In this document: piece by piece, positions 32,530-42,777 of the stretch
Numbering within the stretch: position 1 is the stretch's first letter
How the letters are laid out: each line of letters starts with the position of its first letter
The notes under the pieces: generated by a model
What the model was told of the DNA's origin: nothing
The model's database searches: none
Seen by the model: the letters and a program-made list of their open reading frames with translations, nothing else
Made by a program: the position numbers and the translations under genes
DNA from: UTCFX2 sp963788305
Lineage (GTDB): Bacteria > Chloroflexota > Anaerolineae > Anaerolineales > UBA4823
Assembly: GCA_963788305.1 (NCBI GenBank)
Contig: CAWBGK010000018.1
Coordinates: 1 to 64,000, forward strand
Length of the DNA stretch: 64,000 nucleotides
Direction: 5' to 3'

Positions 32530-34139
32530 GCTGGCGGGAGATTTGTGGTTTTGCGCTGCTGGGGCTGTTCATCTCGCTGAGTGTATCCGTTTCCAGCATA
32601 CTCCGGGCTACATGGATGCTGAATATTACTTCGGCGGTGGGCTTCGTCTCGCCGGGGTATGGCTTCAGCGAGATGGTGCTCTGGAATTTCCTTGACGACC
32701 CCGAAGGATTACCCCACCCCTCGCATGGGTATTGGATGCCGCTCGTTTCGATCTTGTCGGCGGCGGGGATGGTGGCTTTTAATCGTCTCGATCTTTGGCC
32801 GGACGTTTTTTCCACTCCTGCTGGCTGCAGCAGTACCTGCGCTGACGACGGGGCTTTCCTAAGTTGAACAGACGCCGCTCGGCCGCGATCTTGTCTGGAT
32901 GTTTCGCTGCTCCGGGTTTTACCTTCCGTTTATGAATACGACCGACGGTTTTGGGGTGTGGGATCGTCCTTCGGAGGGCTCTTTTTTCTCCTGATAGCCT
33001 CCATGGAACCACCTACAGACCTTCCATTGGGAAAGTCTGTTCTTATTCAGGCATCCTGGGTCTGCTTTCCGGGCTGATGCACCTGGGGCGCGCCGATCGA
33101 ATCCTATGGCTCCTGATCTCGATCATCGCCGTTGTGGGCACACCAGGCATAGTGGGCAGAGGCCGGTCCCGATGGAGGAAGGGTGCGCTTGTTTTATCAG
33201 CATGTTTCTTAGGATATCTCTTGGTGATGGGTCCCTGGTTTGTCCGAAATTCAGCTGCATTTGGGACACCCCTCGTCCCCGGTGGAAGCCGGGGACTCAT
33301 GGATCCGCGTGTATGATGACTTGTTTGCTTACCCGGCAAGCCGCTTGACCGTACGGTATTGGCTCGATAGTGGTTGGCAGGCGATCCTGACTGCCACGAC
33401 CTGGGCAGCCGGCCAGAACCTGCAGAGCGCTCTTGCTGTCCAGGGGGCGATATTCCTGCTTCCGTTAATGCTGTTGGGCCTTTGGATGCTTCGTAAGGCT
33501 GCGGCGGTGCGGCTGGCTGTCATCGGTTGGTCCCTCACTTTCCTCTCGATGACGCTCCTGTTTCCATTTCCAGGGTGCAAGAGGAGGTTTCTTCCATTCT
33601 GGAGCAGCCTTCCAGCCTTTATTTTGGGCGGTCGCTCCGCGCAGGTCTGGAACAATTATTGGAATGGGGTTCTGCCTGGAGAGGCTGGAAGATCTCACAA
33701 GCCAGGTTCATTTTTGGGATCGGTTTATTGGCATTGGCGCTGGTCCTGACAGGATCGATTGCATACGGGAGGCTGTTTAAACTCGGGATGGGCAACACTG
33801 GCCTGGGATGCAAGCCAATCTCGCTATCTCCATCTGGAAGATGAGCTTCGGACCGCAGGGGTCAGCCTTGAAGAGACCATCCTGGTCAACGACGCGCCGG
33901 GTTTCAATCTTGCGACCGGACGTCCAGCTGTTATTTCAATTCCCTTCGCAGACCTCGAGGAAATCTGCGCTGCGGCGGACCGATATAACGGTGGAGCGCT
34001 GCTCCTGGAAATGGATCAGATCCCTGGCGAGTCAGCGCTGTTCAACGACCCTCATGACCAGGAATGTTTCGATTATGTTTTGAGACCGTGGATGAAGTTC
34101 CGAGATTCCGGATTCGCAAGCCATGAGTACAGCGGATGA
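32526..34139 (+). CDS. Multipass glycosyltransferase (GT39-like), several frameshifts
   Basis: About 538 residues. After correction near 32605 the first loop reads QHTPGYMDAEYYFGGGLRLA, and near 32665 GYGFSEMVLWNFLDDPEG with LPHPSHGYWMPL, a highly conserved Chloroflexota transferase block. The helical core contains MGPWFVRNSAAFGTPLVPGG and FPFPGARGGFFHSGAA-like sequence (breaks near 32790-32960, 33290, 33575 and 33790). The soluble C-terminus has VNDAPGFNLATGRPAV. The ATG overlaps the previous stop, and its own end (34139) overlaps the next start at 34123, so three transferase genes are tightly coupled. Confidence 0.65.
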
Positions 34140-35461
34140 GGTTCAGGGCCCTGATTTCACGCTTGCCTGCTTGGGGATAGACCGCGATCCTGGCTGCAGC
34201 AGCCGTGCTCGGGTACATCGGAGCGAGCTCTTTGTATTCCGGCCCGGTTTTCCGCTCGATGATGCCTGGATCCATCAGACCTATGCCCGCAATTTAGCCT
34301 TACTTGCTGAATGGGCGTTCATCCCCGGTCAACTCTCGGCAGGATCAACATCCCCGCTGTGGACCATCCTGCTCGCACCTGGAACCTGGATCGGTCTCGC
34401 ACTTACTATTGGACCTGGTTTTTGGGTTGGCTGACCCTGACTGCAATTGGATTGATCTCGATCTGGATGTACCGGCAGTTTCCGCTGGAGCTCCCGGACA
34501 CCGGCGTTTGGGTGGGGCTTTTCATGGTGTTGGAGTGGCACCTGATCTGGGCCGCTGTATCGGGAATGGAGACGCTCTTGTTTTCGCTGATCGTGCTGGC
34601 TGTGCTCGGCATGATCATCGCCACGAAGCAAAGCTGGTTTTTGCTTGGACTGCTCATCGCTTTGAGTATCTGGGTCCGCCCGGACGGCCTGGTTTGTTGT
34701 TGGGTCCGGCGCTTGCGGCGCTATTAATAAGAACCTCGGATTAAGAATAGCGCCTGCGGGGCCTTTTGGTTTTATTTTGGAGCAGGCTTTTTGCTTCTAT
34801 TCTCAGTTTACCTGCTCTTCAACCTCTATCTCTCCGGCTCGTTGGCCGAATACTTTCTTTGCAAAACAGGCGGAATATGCCGCACACCGTGAGCTGCCCT
34901 TGCTGACCCGTTTAGTCCAACAAACTAACCTGGTCATGGTGGGACCTGGAATGATTTTGCTCCCGGGATTTTTACTATTCTTTTGGAAATCCTGGGTCAG
35001 GCGAGATTGGCGCTGCTTGCAGCGGCAGCCTGGCCGCCGGGTTTTATTCTGCTGTATGCGATCCGGCTCCCAGGTTGTTTACCAGCACGGTCGGTACATC
35101 ATTCCGGCAATGGCTTCTTATTTCGTTTTCGCGTTGGTCGGGTTGACCGGTTGGGTTCAGCTTCGAGATCCGCTGCCGTGGAAGACGCGCCTTGAGCCAG
35201 GCCTGGATCACTGCGCTGATCACGGTATCGCTTATCTTCGCAGCTCTCGGTGGGCGGGCATATGCGCTGGATGTGGCTGTGATCGAAAGCGAAATGGTCT
35301 CAACGGCTCGCTGGATTGCGGAAAATACTTCAGCAGAATCGCTGATTGCCGCACATGACATTGGCGCCTTAGGTTATTTTGGAGAGCGGTCTATGATAGA
35401 CCTGGCAGGATTGGTCTCACCGGAAGTGGTCCCATTTATCAGAGATGAAAGGCGGCTGAAC
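34123..35461 (+). pseudogene. Multipass glycosyltransferase-like gene, 3' end replaced
   Basis: The 5' part encodes a GT39-like protein: a helix, then GPGFPLDDAWIHQTYARNLA and AGSTSPLWTILLAP, a helical core (VSGMETLLFSLIVLAVLGM), WPNTFFAKQAEYAAHRELP, and a soluble C-terminus with ESLIAAHDIGALGYFGERS and DLAGLVSPEVVPFIRDERRL. Breaks lie near 34180, 34405, 34695-34745, 34840, 35010 and 35190. Family members continue another 60-80 residues after the INDERRL-like position. Here the frame passes directly into CpaE sequence at about 35456-35461, so the true 3' end is missing. Confidence 0.65.
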
Positions 35462-35713
35462 CGATTTGACAGGCGGATAGGGATCATGCCGGAGAAAGTA
35501 AGTGAGAGTTTTAAGCACGAGCTTCTCGGTCGTTGTTCCGTTTGATGATCGGGTTGCAGTCCCATCGGTTAACCGTGGCGTCCCGTTCATGCTCGGAGAT
35601 CGAAACCGTCCGATCGCCAGAAGCATTTTGCACTGGCAGAAGCAGTTCGTCAGCGGATAGCCCAGACCACTGGAGATCATGCTGAGAAAAAGGCTGTCGC
35701 TGGAAAAAAGTAA
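35456..35713 (+). pseudogene. cpaE: C-terminal fragment of CpaE-like pilus assembly ATPase
   Basis: Only the last 85 or so residues remain: LNRFDRRIGIMPEKVSESFK, then (frame change near 35527) VVVPFDDRVAVPSVNRGVPF, then (near 35628) FALAEAVRQRIAQTTG and a Lys-rich tail to the TAA at 35711-35713. This is the end of the MinD-like ATPase domain of CpaE/TadZ proteins, which place the Tad pilus machinery. The receiver-like N-terminus and Walker A are absent. Its position immediately before cpaF-tadB-tadC is where cpaE is expected. The upstream half is replaced by the glycosyltransferase gene. Confidence 0.75.
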
Positions 35714-35733
35714 GGAAAGTCGGAGGTTAAAAA

Positions 35734-37142
35734 ATGTCGCTGTTAAAGCGTCTTGAACAGGGTCAGCCAGGAAATAGCCATGCTGCAGAGAATTCGACTT
35801 ATCAAGCCCCGGCTGGCACGCAAAAACTTGGAACCGTAAGTTGCAGGGTAGTCCCTCCTGGCGCTAGCGCTCAGCGGGACACCTATCTTGACCTGAAATC
35901 CCGAGTTCAAAATCGGCTGCTTTCTGAGATCGACCCGGCGATGGATATCAGCCGGATTAACGATGTCCGTGCGACGATCCAGGAGCTGTTCGACCAGATT
36001 CTGGGAGAAGAAAATATCGTTCGACTCGCCCCGGAAGAATGTGCCTGTTCGAGCAAATAGCTGCAGAAATCCTTGGGCTCGGCCCGCTGCAGCCGCTGCT
36101 GGAGGACGAGACGATCACCAAGGTCATGGTCAACGGACCGAAGGATATTTATATTGAGCGCCGGAAAAATCCTGCGGGTGCCGATGACGTTCGAGAGTGA
36201 AGAACATGTGATGCGGATTATTGACCGGATCGTTGCCCCCCTTGGACGACGTGTCGACGAATTGAGCCCGTATGTCGACGCCCGTCTGCCGGATGGATCC
36301 CGTGTGAATGCTGTAATTCCTCCCATTTCGCTGGTCGGACCTGTCTTGACGATCCGGAAATTTGCCAAGACACCGATCACGATCGACCAGCTGATCCAGT
36401 ACGGCTCGCTGACAGCGGAGTCGCTGGATTTTTAAAGGCTTGCGTCGAATCGCGGCTGAATATCGTGATCTCTGGAGGCACTGGCTCGGGAAAGACAACC
36501 TTGCTCAACATCCTTTCCCAGTTCATCCCATCTGACGAGCGGATTGTGACGATTGAAAACGCGGCAGAGCTCCAGCTTCGCCAGGAGCACGTCGTCACGC
36601 TCGAATCGCGCCCGCCAAACATCGAAGGCAAGGGGGAAGTGACCATTCGCCAGCTGGTGATTAACTCGCTGCGGATGCGCCCTGACCGGATCATCGTGGG
36701 TGAAATTCGAGACGAGGCCGCCCTTGACATGCTGCAGGCCATGAACACAGGTCATGATGGTTCGATGACAACGGCGCACTCCAATACCCCGTGGGATACC
36801 CTGGCAAGGCTGGAAACGATGACAATGATGGCTGGAATGGAGCTGCCAGCAAGGGCAATCCGAGAACAGATCTCCTCGGCGATCGATCTGATCGTCCACC
36901 AGGAACGCCTGCGGGATGGGACCCGAAAAGTGGTCAACATCACGGAAGTCAGCGGGATGGAAGGCGATGTGATCACGATGACCGATATCTTTATGTTTGA
37001 CCAAAGCGGTTATGAGAATGGGAAAGTTGTTGGTCGCCTGCGCTCGACCGGGCTGCGTCCAAAATTTATCGACAAAATAGAAGCTTCGGGGATCCACCTG
37101 CCTGCTTCGATCTTTGGGATCGGCGACCGACGCAGGTATTAA
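35734..37142 (+). CDS. cpaF: CpaF/TadA secretion ATPase, two frameshifts
   Basis: About 470 residues. The N-terminal helical domain (DLKSRVQNRLLSEIDPAMDI) is followed by a PAS-like domain with ITKVMVNGPKDIYIERRG, and the ATPase core with Walker A GGTGSGKTTLLN, the Asp-box region ENAAELQLRQEHVVTLE, Walker B RIIVGEIRDEAALDML and the His-box MTTAHSNTP. Frame changes near 36030 and 36433 are needed to join the parts. It powers assembly and retraction of Flp/Tad pili and works with the TadB and TadC platform proteins encoded next. ATG at 35734 is preceded by CGGAGG. Confidence 0.9.
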
Positions 37143-37165
37143 TCTTTTTTGAGAGGCATCCCGAT

Positions 37166-38143
37166 ATGGATCCAATCCTTTTGATCCTGATCATTGGCGG
37201 CAGCCTGGCTTTTCTTCTGCTGTTTGTTGGGCTGATTGTGACCGTCAGGAGCGAAAAATCCATCGTTGAAAAACGCCTTGGTCAATATATGGATGAAGAA
37301 TCAAGGACATCCAAACGTGACCAGGAGAAAGCCACACCAGTTGGCGATTGGCTGGATCGAAAAATTGAAAAGACCAGCCTGGGGGAGGAGTTGCACGTGA
37401 GCTGGCCCGGGCTGATTTAAAGTTGAAGCCTGGCGAGTACCTGATGGTCAGGCTGATCTCAGCGGTTGGCACGGCTTTCGTTGCATGGTTTTTAATGGAC
37501 CGGGGCAGCAGCATCCCGGTCTTCACAGTGGTTGGATTTATCTTCGGGTTTTATCTCCCGCGCTCTTTATGTTAAACGGCAGCAGTCCAAGCGGCTGCAG
37601 CGATTTGACAATCAGCTGGCAGACATGTTGAATTTAATGGTAAACGGTTTGAAGGCTGGATACTCAACCATGCAAGCAATGGAAGCTGTAAGTCGAGAAA
37701 TGCCTGCGCCTATCAGCGATGAATTCCACCGGGTAGTCCAGGAGATGCAGTTGGGACTGGCAATGGAAGTTTCGCTGGATAACCTGCTCCGGCGGATTCC
37801 CAGCCCGGATCTCGATCTGGTGGTCACTGCGATGAATGTCCAACGCGAGGTTGGCGGAAACCTGGCAGAGATCCTGGATACGATTTCTTACACGATCCGA
37901 GAACGCGTCAGAATCAAAGGCGAGATCCGGGTTCTAACGTCGCAGGTGATGTACTCGGGCCGGTTTCTGTCTTTCATGCCGATCATCCTCGCCCTGGTCC
38001 TCTGGCTGGTAAACCGCCCTTATATGATGCAGTTTTTTAATCCTGAAACCCGCCTGATCGGAATCGGCGCCCTGGTGGCCGGTGGGTTGATGATCCTTTC
38101 TGGATATTTTGTGATGACACGGATTGCAAATATTGATGTCTGA
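37166..38143 (+). CDS. tadB: TadB-like pilus platform protein, two frameshifts
   Basis: About 325 residues. Membrane helix at the N-terminus (ILLILIIGGSLAFLLLFVGL), a cytosolic linker, further helices, then the T2SSF (type II secretion F) domain with FDNQLADMLNLMVNGLKAGY and TAMNVQREVGGNLAEILD, ending in two helices. Frames join near 37412 (ELARADLKLKPGEYLMVRL) and near 37560. Inner-membrane platform of the Tad pilus, partner of TadC and CpaF. Short spacing to both neighbours supports one operon. Confidence 0.85.
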
Positions 38144-38164
38144 CGCCAATTGGAGGAAGCTGGT

Positions 38165-39131
38165 ATGATCGCAACGCTGCTGGTAATCGGAATCGCAGTG
38201 GTAATATTTGTAGGCGCGATCGTTCTTGTAGTGGTTGGAATGAAAGATTTGCACGAAAAAGACCCACTGCAGCAACGATTGGCAGATTTTGCTGCGCGCG
38301 GTGAGGTCGCATCCCTGGAGCAGATTGAGCTTTCGCAACCGCTGACCGAGCGAGTGATTTATCCTTCTGCCCGCAAGATAGGCGAGATCGTCACCAAATT
38401 CACCCCCCAAAATGCACTTCAGACCACAGCGCACCGCCTGGAATTGGCCGGGAACCCGCGCTGGATTAGAGCCAGCCACCTTCTGGGCGCTCCGGATCAT
38501 GCTGGCGGTTGGAATTGGCGGTTTCCTGCTCTTTATCTATGGGATTGGTGACCTCAATTGGTCCCTGGCTCGAAGGCTGCTCATCCTGGCGATATTTGTT
38601 GCAATGGGGTATTATGTTCCCAATATGCTGCTGACAAGCCGCATTCAGCGCCGTCAGAAATCTATCTGGAAAGCTATGCCGGATGCTTTAGACCTGTTGA
38701 CGATATGCGTTGAAGCAGGATTGGGTTTTGACGGCGCCATGCAGAAAGTTTACGAAAAATGGGACAACGAGCTTTCCTTAGCATTTGGGAGAGTGATCCG
38801 CGAAGTTCAGCTCGGAAAGCTCCGCCGTGAGGCGCTTTGGGATATGGCCATGCGGGTCGGCATCCCGGAGATGACCAGCTTTGTCGCCGCAGTGATCCAA
38901 AGCGAACAGCTTGGTGTGAGCATGGCAAAAGTGCTGCGGATCCAATCGGATCAGATGCGGATAAAACGCCGCCAGATGGCAGAGGAGCAGGCGCATAAAG
39001 CACCGATCAAAATGCTCATCCCAATGGCGCTGCTGATTTTCCCATCGATTTGTATTGTTTTGATGACGCCGGCTGTTTTGCTGATGCTGCGTTCCACCCT
39101 TGGAAGTGTTCTTTTTCGCGGAGGTCAATAA
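38165..39131 (+). CDS. tadC: TadC-like pilus platform protein, one frameshift
   Basis: About 322 residues: N-terminal helix (TLLVIGIAVVIFVGAIVLVV), linker, two helices and a T2SSF domain with DALDLLTICVEAGLGFDGAM and SVMAKVLRIQSDQMR-like sequence, ending in FPSICIVLMTPAVLLML. The frame changes near 38465, between HRLELAGNPRW and ATFWALRIMLAVGIG. The ATG at 38165 is chosen over the TTG at 38150 because GGAGG lies 8 bases ahead of the ATG and inside the longer reading. Last recognisable gene of the Tad cluster; no pilin or prepilin peptidase gene is in the window. Confidence 0.85.
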
Positions 39132-39179
39132 ATTGGGCTGCCAGAACTCTGCCGGGTTGGCATAACGGGAGGGTAATCT

Positions 39180-39941
39180 TTGCACCGTTTGGATAATCCA
39201 GGGGTCGTCCTTGATAAAAAAGGGCGGCCATTCTACCGTTTATACCAGGCCGCCTGGATTGGGCTGGATTGGCTGTATCCTCCGGCTTGCGGAGGCTGCG
39301 GCAGTCGTTATGCCCGCTGGTGCCGCAGCTGCAGCGAACATTCAATTCTGATTGCTGATCCAGTCTGTGAGCGCTGCGGACGGCCAGCTCCTGCAGCAAA
39401 GATTTGTTCTGAGTGCAGCTCATCGCCCCCACCTTATACAGCTTTAAGATCCTGTGTGATTTACGAAGGACCCATCCGAAAAGCGATCCATCGGTTAAAG
39501 TACGAGGGGGATCTTTCCTTGGGAGAAATCCTGGCGAGAATTCTGCTGGACAAGCTCTCAAACCTGGGGTGGCAGGTGGATTTCATCGTTCCTGTCCCGG
39601 GCAGTCTTGCCCGCAAGAAAACGCGCGGATATAATCAGGCATCGCTGTTGGGATTTCCAGTTGCCCTTGGTACAGGGATCCCTTTTCGTCCCCGGGCATT
39701 GGTGAAAACTCGCGAGACGCGTTCTCAGGTTGGGCTGTCGTTTGCGGAAAGGCGTCAGAATGTGCTTGAAGCCTTTCTTGCCTCTCGTGATCTGGCAGCC
39801 GGGAAAAGTATATTGGTAGTTGATGATGTAACAACGAGTGGAGCAACAATGCAAGCCTGCGCGCATGCATTGATGAGACAAGGCGCTCGCCAGGTTTATG
39901 GCCTCACGCTGGCACGAGCCGTCTTGCAAGATCATTTCTAA
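39180..39941 (+). CDS. comF: ComF family phosphoribosyltransferase-like protein
   Basis: 253 residues, intact. N-terminal double zinc finger (CGGCGSRYARWCRSC and CERCGRPAPAAKICSEC), then a PRTase-type I domain with the PRPP motif ILVVDDVTTSGATM near residue 205. ComF proteins support DNA uptake in competent bacteria; the exact reaction is unknown. The start is a TTG at 39180, preceded by GGGAGGG at a spacing of about 6. No ATG is available in a suitable place. It follows tadC by 48 bases and may be read with it; Tad pili and ComF can both take part in DNA uptake, but that link here is inference. Confidence 0.85.
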   Translation: MHRLDNPGVVLDKKGRPFYRLYQAAWIGLDWLYPPACGGCGSRYARWCRSCSEHSILIADPVCERCGRPAPAAKICSECSSSPPPYTALRSCVIYEGPIRKAIHRLKYEGDLSLGEILARILLDKLSNLGWQVDFIVPVPGSLARKKTRGYNQASLLGFPVALGTGIPFRPRALVKTRETRSQVGLSFAERRQNVLEAFLASRDLAAGKSILVVDDVTTSGATMQACAHALMRQGARQVYGLTLARAVLQDHF

Positions 39942-39967
39942 TCAATTCCATTTCACAGGAGGTCAGA

Positions 39968-40534
39968 ATGGCACTCGAAGTTGAGATTTATGCAAGAAAT
40001 ATGGAAGTGACGGACCGGATTCAGGAGTATGCGACGAAGAAGGTCGGGAAGCTGGATCGATATCTCCCCGGAATCGATGAGGTTCGCGTAGATCTGGCGT
40101 ATGTGAAATCTGCTCGAAGCTCTACCGACCGCCAGGTGGCGCAGATCACTGTGCGCGGGAAGGGCTTTATCCTGCGCTCAGAAGAGCGCGCCGACGATAT
40201 CTTTGCCGCAATGGACACTGCTGTGGAGAAAATGCAGCGACAGATCGAAAGATACAAGGGAAAGCATTATAAAGGCCGCGGGGACGGCAAATCCGCTGCA
40301 GAAGTTGTAGAAGTTGTTCCGCCTGAAGAAGATACCGGGGAAATTGGACCGATCATCGCCCGGCGAAAAACCTTCCGCCTCCAACCTATGAGCGAGATGG
40401 AAGCGATTGAGCAAATGCTGCTGTTAGGCCACGAGAATTTCTTCATTTTCTACAATGTGAATACAAATTCGATTAATGTGCTTTACCATCGCCGTGACGG
40501 CAGCTATGGATTAATCGAACCGCTTTACGGTTAG
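39968..40534 (+). CDS. hpf: Long-form ribosome hibernation promoting factor
   Basis: 188 residues. The N-terminal RaiA/YfiA domain (ALEVEIYARNMEVTDRIQEY) binds the 30S decoding centre. A charged linker leads to the C-terminal dimerisation domain with PMSEMEAIEQMLLLGHENFF and NVLYHRRDGSYGLIEP. This long form drives 100S ribosome dimers in stationary phase. Strong ribosome-binding site AGGAGG ahead of the ATG. A clear intrinsic terminator follows, so it probably ends the comF-hpf transcript. Confidence 0.95.
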   Translation: MALEVEIYARNMEVTDRIQEYATKKVGKLDRYLPGIDEVRVDLAYVKSARSSTDRQVAQITVRGKGFILRSEERADDIFAAMDTAVEKMQRQIERYKGKHYKGRGDGKSAAEVVEVVPPEEDTGEIGPIIARRKTFRLQPMSEMEAIEQMLLLGHENFFIFYNVNTNSINVLYHRRDGSYGLIEPLYG

Positions 40535-40574
40535 GCCGGGGAGATACGACTTCGTTTCCCAATGGATTAACTCA

Positions 40575-40601
40575 GCCGCCCGTACACACGGGCGGCTTTT
40601 T
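40575..40601 (+). terminator. Intrinsic terminator after hpf
   Basis: GCCGCCCGT and ACGGGCGGC form a perfect 9-bp stem with an ACAC loop, followed by five T. Confidence 0.92.
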
Positions 40602-40697
40602 ATCAGGCGATGGGGAGGTTTATCGTTTCTGCGTTGACTTCTCGGATTGAAACGGTTAAACTTCAGGGATGATTCCTAAATCCAGAATGAGGGCTTT

Positions 40698-41349
40698 ATG
40701 AATAAGATCATTGACAATCCGGAAGAAGAGCCAGAGCTCTTCTTTCAGAACGGCTCGCCCCATGTTAACCCGATTGATCGTGCAGGTGTGCTTACGGCTG
40801 TCCAAAATCTGCTGTCGGCAATTGGAGAGGATCCAACCCGAGCTGGTTTGAGCAACACCCCCGATCGAGTTGCCCGGATGTACGAGGAGCTCCTGGAAGG
40901 TTACTGGATTGATCCGGAGAGCGATTGTCAATGAAGCAGTCTTTGATGAAACCTACGATGAAATGGTGATCGTTCGCGACATCGAGTTCTACAGCCTTTG
41001 TGAACACCACCTGCTCCCTTTCCTTGGTCGAGCCCACGTTGCCTACTTTCCCAGGGGAAAAGTGATCGGTTTGTCGAAGATCCCGCGGATTGTGGATATG
41101 TATGCCCGCCGATTGCAGGTTCAAGAGCGGATGACACGCCAGATAGCAGAGTTCATCCACAACCTGCTGCATCCATACGGCGTGGCGGTTATTGTCGAAG
41201 GCCTGCATCTGTGCGCAACCATGCGCGGAGTCCGGAAACACGATGCCCGGATGACCACGTCAGCGATGTATGGAGCCTTCCGGAAGAACCTGGCTACCCG
41301 GCAGGAGTTCCTGGAAAATATCTCGCGAGGCTCTAACCCAATTTTATGA
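40698..41349 (+). CDS. folE: GTP cyclohydrolase I, one frameshift
   Basis: About 217 residues. It converts GTP to 7,8-dihydroneopterin triphosphate, the first step of folate or pterin synthesis. The N-terminal part has GEDPTRAGLSNTPDRVARMY; after a one-base change near 40915 the protein continues with the zinc and substrate motif SLCEHHLLPFLG and later LCATMRGVRK, providing the zinc ligands Cys, His and Cys. The opening 22 residues are less conserved. The stop at 41349 is 8 bases from the end of the convergent lgt-like gene. Confidence 0.92.
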
Positions 41350-41357
41350 GCCTCTGA

Positions 41358-42104
41358 TCAGGAGGAGGAAACCTGTTCCTGTTTGGATTGCCTCGCTATC
41401 AGGACGAGGCTGAGGATCAAAACGAGCAGCGCGACGACCTGGACGAGCCGGAGACCCCCTGAGATCAGCAGGCTGTCGCCTCGAAACGCCTCAAGAACCA
41501 GCCGAGAGCCAGCAAAAAGCGCAATAAAGGAAAGAAAATAGCGGCCTGACGGCCACTCATTTATCCGTTGCCTGCCTGGCCAGAGCAAGATCAAGATCCC
41601 CGCCGCGGCCAGGGTTTCATAGACCTGGGTTGGATGCCGGGAGGCTCCCCAAAGTTCTATCGCCCAGGGCAGCTGCGCAGGAGAGCCGAATGCGAGCCCT
41701 GAGGCCAGGTGGGAAAGACCTGTTGCCACAGCCAGGATATTCAGCGTGGGTGTGATCGCATCGAGGAGCGGCCAGAGAGGCAGCCGCTTGCGGCTGGCGT
41801 AGACCCAGCCAGCCAGGATTCCGATTACTGCCCCGTCTGCAGCGCTGAAAAGACCTTGATTGAGAGATAACAGACTGATGGGGCTTTCCATGAAGACGGC
41901 CGAGTGGCGCAGAGCGTAAATCAACCGTCCGCCGATGATCCCAAAAACCAAAGCGATTAAAATCAGGTTGTTTACATGATTGGCAGAGACTCCACGACGG
42001 GCAGAATACCGTTCGGCAAGCGAAAGGCCGAGCCACAAGCCGATCAGCAGGATTAACCCTGAGGCCTGAATTGCAGCGGGACCCACCTGAAGAACCGGAA
42101 ACAT
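41358..42104 (-). CDS. Prolipoprotein diacylglyceryl transferase family protein
   Basis: 248 residues with seven hydrophobic segments. FGIIGGRLIYALRH matches the Lgt segment with the essential Arg/His region, and SRHPTQVYETL matches the Lgt signature around the catalytic His and Glu. Lgt transfers diacylglycerol from phosphatidylglycerol to the lipobox cysteine. The usual 'GGLxxHG' block is changed to ADGAVIGILAGW, so it may be a divergent paralogue rather than the main enzyme. The window encodes several lipoproteins that would need it. It overlaps the TlpA-like gene by one base (stop and start share a base at 42104), so the two are co-translated. Confidence 0.75.
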   Translation of the reverse strand: MFPVLQVGPAAIQASGLILLIGLWLGLSLAERYSARRGVSANHVNNLILIALVFGIIGGRLIYALRHSAVFMESPISLLSLNQGLFSAADGAVIGILAGWVYASRKRLPLWPLLDAITPTLNILAVATGLSHLASGLAFGSPAQLPWAIELWGASRHPTQVYETLAAAGILILLWPGRQRINEWPSGRYFLSFIALFAGSRLVLEAFRGDSLLISGGLRLVQVVALLVLILSLVLIARQSKQEQVSSS

Positions 42105-42667
42105 TATGGCTTCCCCTCGACAAGCTGCTGCACTCGGATGTTCAGCAGCGCCTCAGCCATCGGTCCGCCGACCACGACTTCTTGAATTGTTCCATCAGCA
42201 GCGACAAAAAAGGACGTGGGCAGCGCTCGAACGGCAAATAGATCCGATGCCTCACCTTGCTCATCAAATAAAATAGGGAAGCTGAGCTGGAGTGCGTCGC
42301 TGAAGGCGAGCGCATCGCTGCGGTTGTCCTGGATTGTTGAGTTCACACCCAGGATCAGAAATCCCTGGTCTCGATATTTTTGAAAGACGCGCTCCATCGC
42401 CGGCATCTCCGCCCGGCACGGCCCGCACCAGGATGCCCAGAAATTAATCAAGAGCGGTCGGCCGCGCAGCTCCGAGATTCGGTAGGACCGCCCGGTGCTG
42501 TCTGACAGCTCGAAGTCGGGGGCAAGAAAACCGCGCTGTGGGGCGGAAATCTGTTCGCTGGCGGCATTAATCGCTGCCGGTCGGGTCAGCCAGATCCAGC
42601 CTGCGCCGAGGATCGAAACAAGGCTGATGAGAAGAATCCAATGTTTTCGCGACAATGTCCTATCCAT
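42104..42667 (-). CDS. TlpA/ResA-like membrane-anchored thioredoxin
   Basis: 187 residues. N-terminal anchor (WILLISLVSILGAGWIWL), then a TlpA-like thioredoxin fold with active site WASWCGPC (Cys 81 and 84) and the cis-Pro loop RALPTSFFV. Probably reduces disulfides on the outer face of the membrane, as in cytochrome c maturation. A longer reading from a TTG at 42706 is excluded because that TTG is the -35 hexamer of the promoter. The ATG at 42667 lies only 3-5 bases after the predicted transcription start. Forms an operon with the downstream lgt-like gene. Confidence 0.88.
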   Translation of the reverse strand: MDRTLSRKHWILLISLVSILGAGWIWLTRPAAINAASEQISAPQRGFLAPDFELSDSTGRSYRISELRGRPLLINFWASWCGPCRAEMPAMERVFQKYRDQGFLILGVNSTIQDNRSDALAFSDALQLSFPILFDEQGEASDLFAVRALPTSFFVAADGTIQEVVVGGPMAEALLNIRVQQLVEGKP

Positions 42668-42677
42668 TAGAAAGTCA

Positions 42678-42706
42678 AGTTTACAGAGCAAATCCTCGGC
42701 TGTCAA
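42678..42706 (-). promoter_or_regulatory. Consensus promoter of the tlpA-lgt pair
   Basis: Minus-strand TTGACA (42706-42701), a 17-base spacer and TAAACT (42683-42678). The predicted transcript starts near 42671, almost at the ATG at 42667. Confidence 0.75.
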
Positions 42707-42741
42707 GCCTGAACATGGATGTTTTGGGCAAATCGGTCAGC

Positions 42742-42769
42742 TTGACAAAAAGCACTTCTCTGATATGAT
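42742..42769 (+). promoter_or_regulatory. Promoter of the degenerate thioredoxin lipoprotein
   Basis: TTGACA (42742-42747), 16-base spacer, TATGAT (42764-42769) preceded by TGA, which also gives an extended -10. The ATG at 42778 coincides with the expected transcription start, so the mRNA is probably leaderless. It is back to back with the 42678-42706 promoter. Confidence 0.75.
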
Positions 42770-42777
42770 CATTTTGG

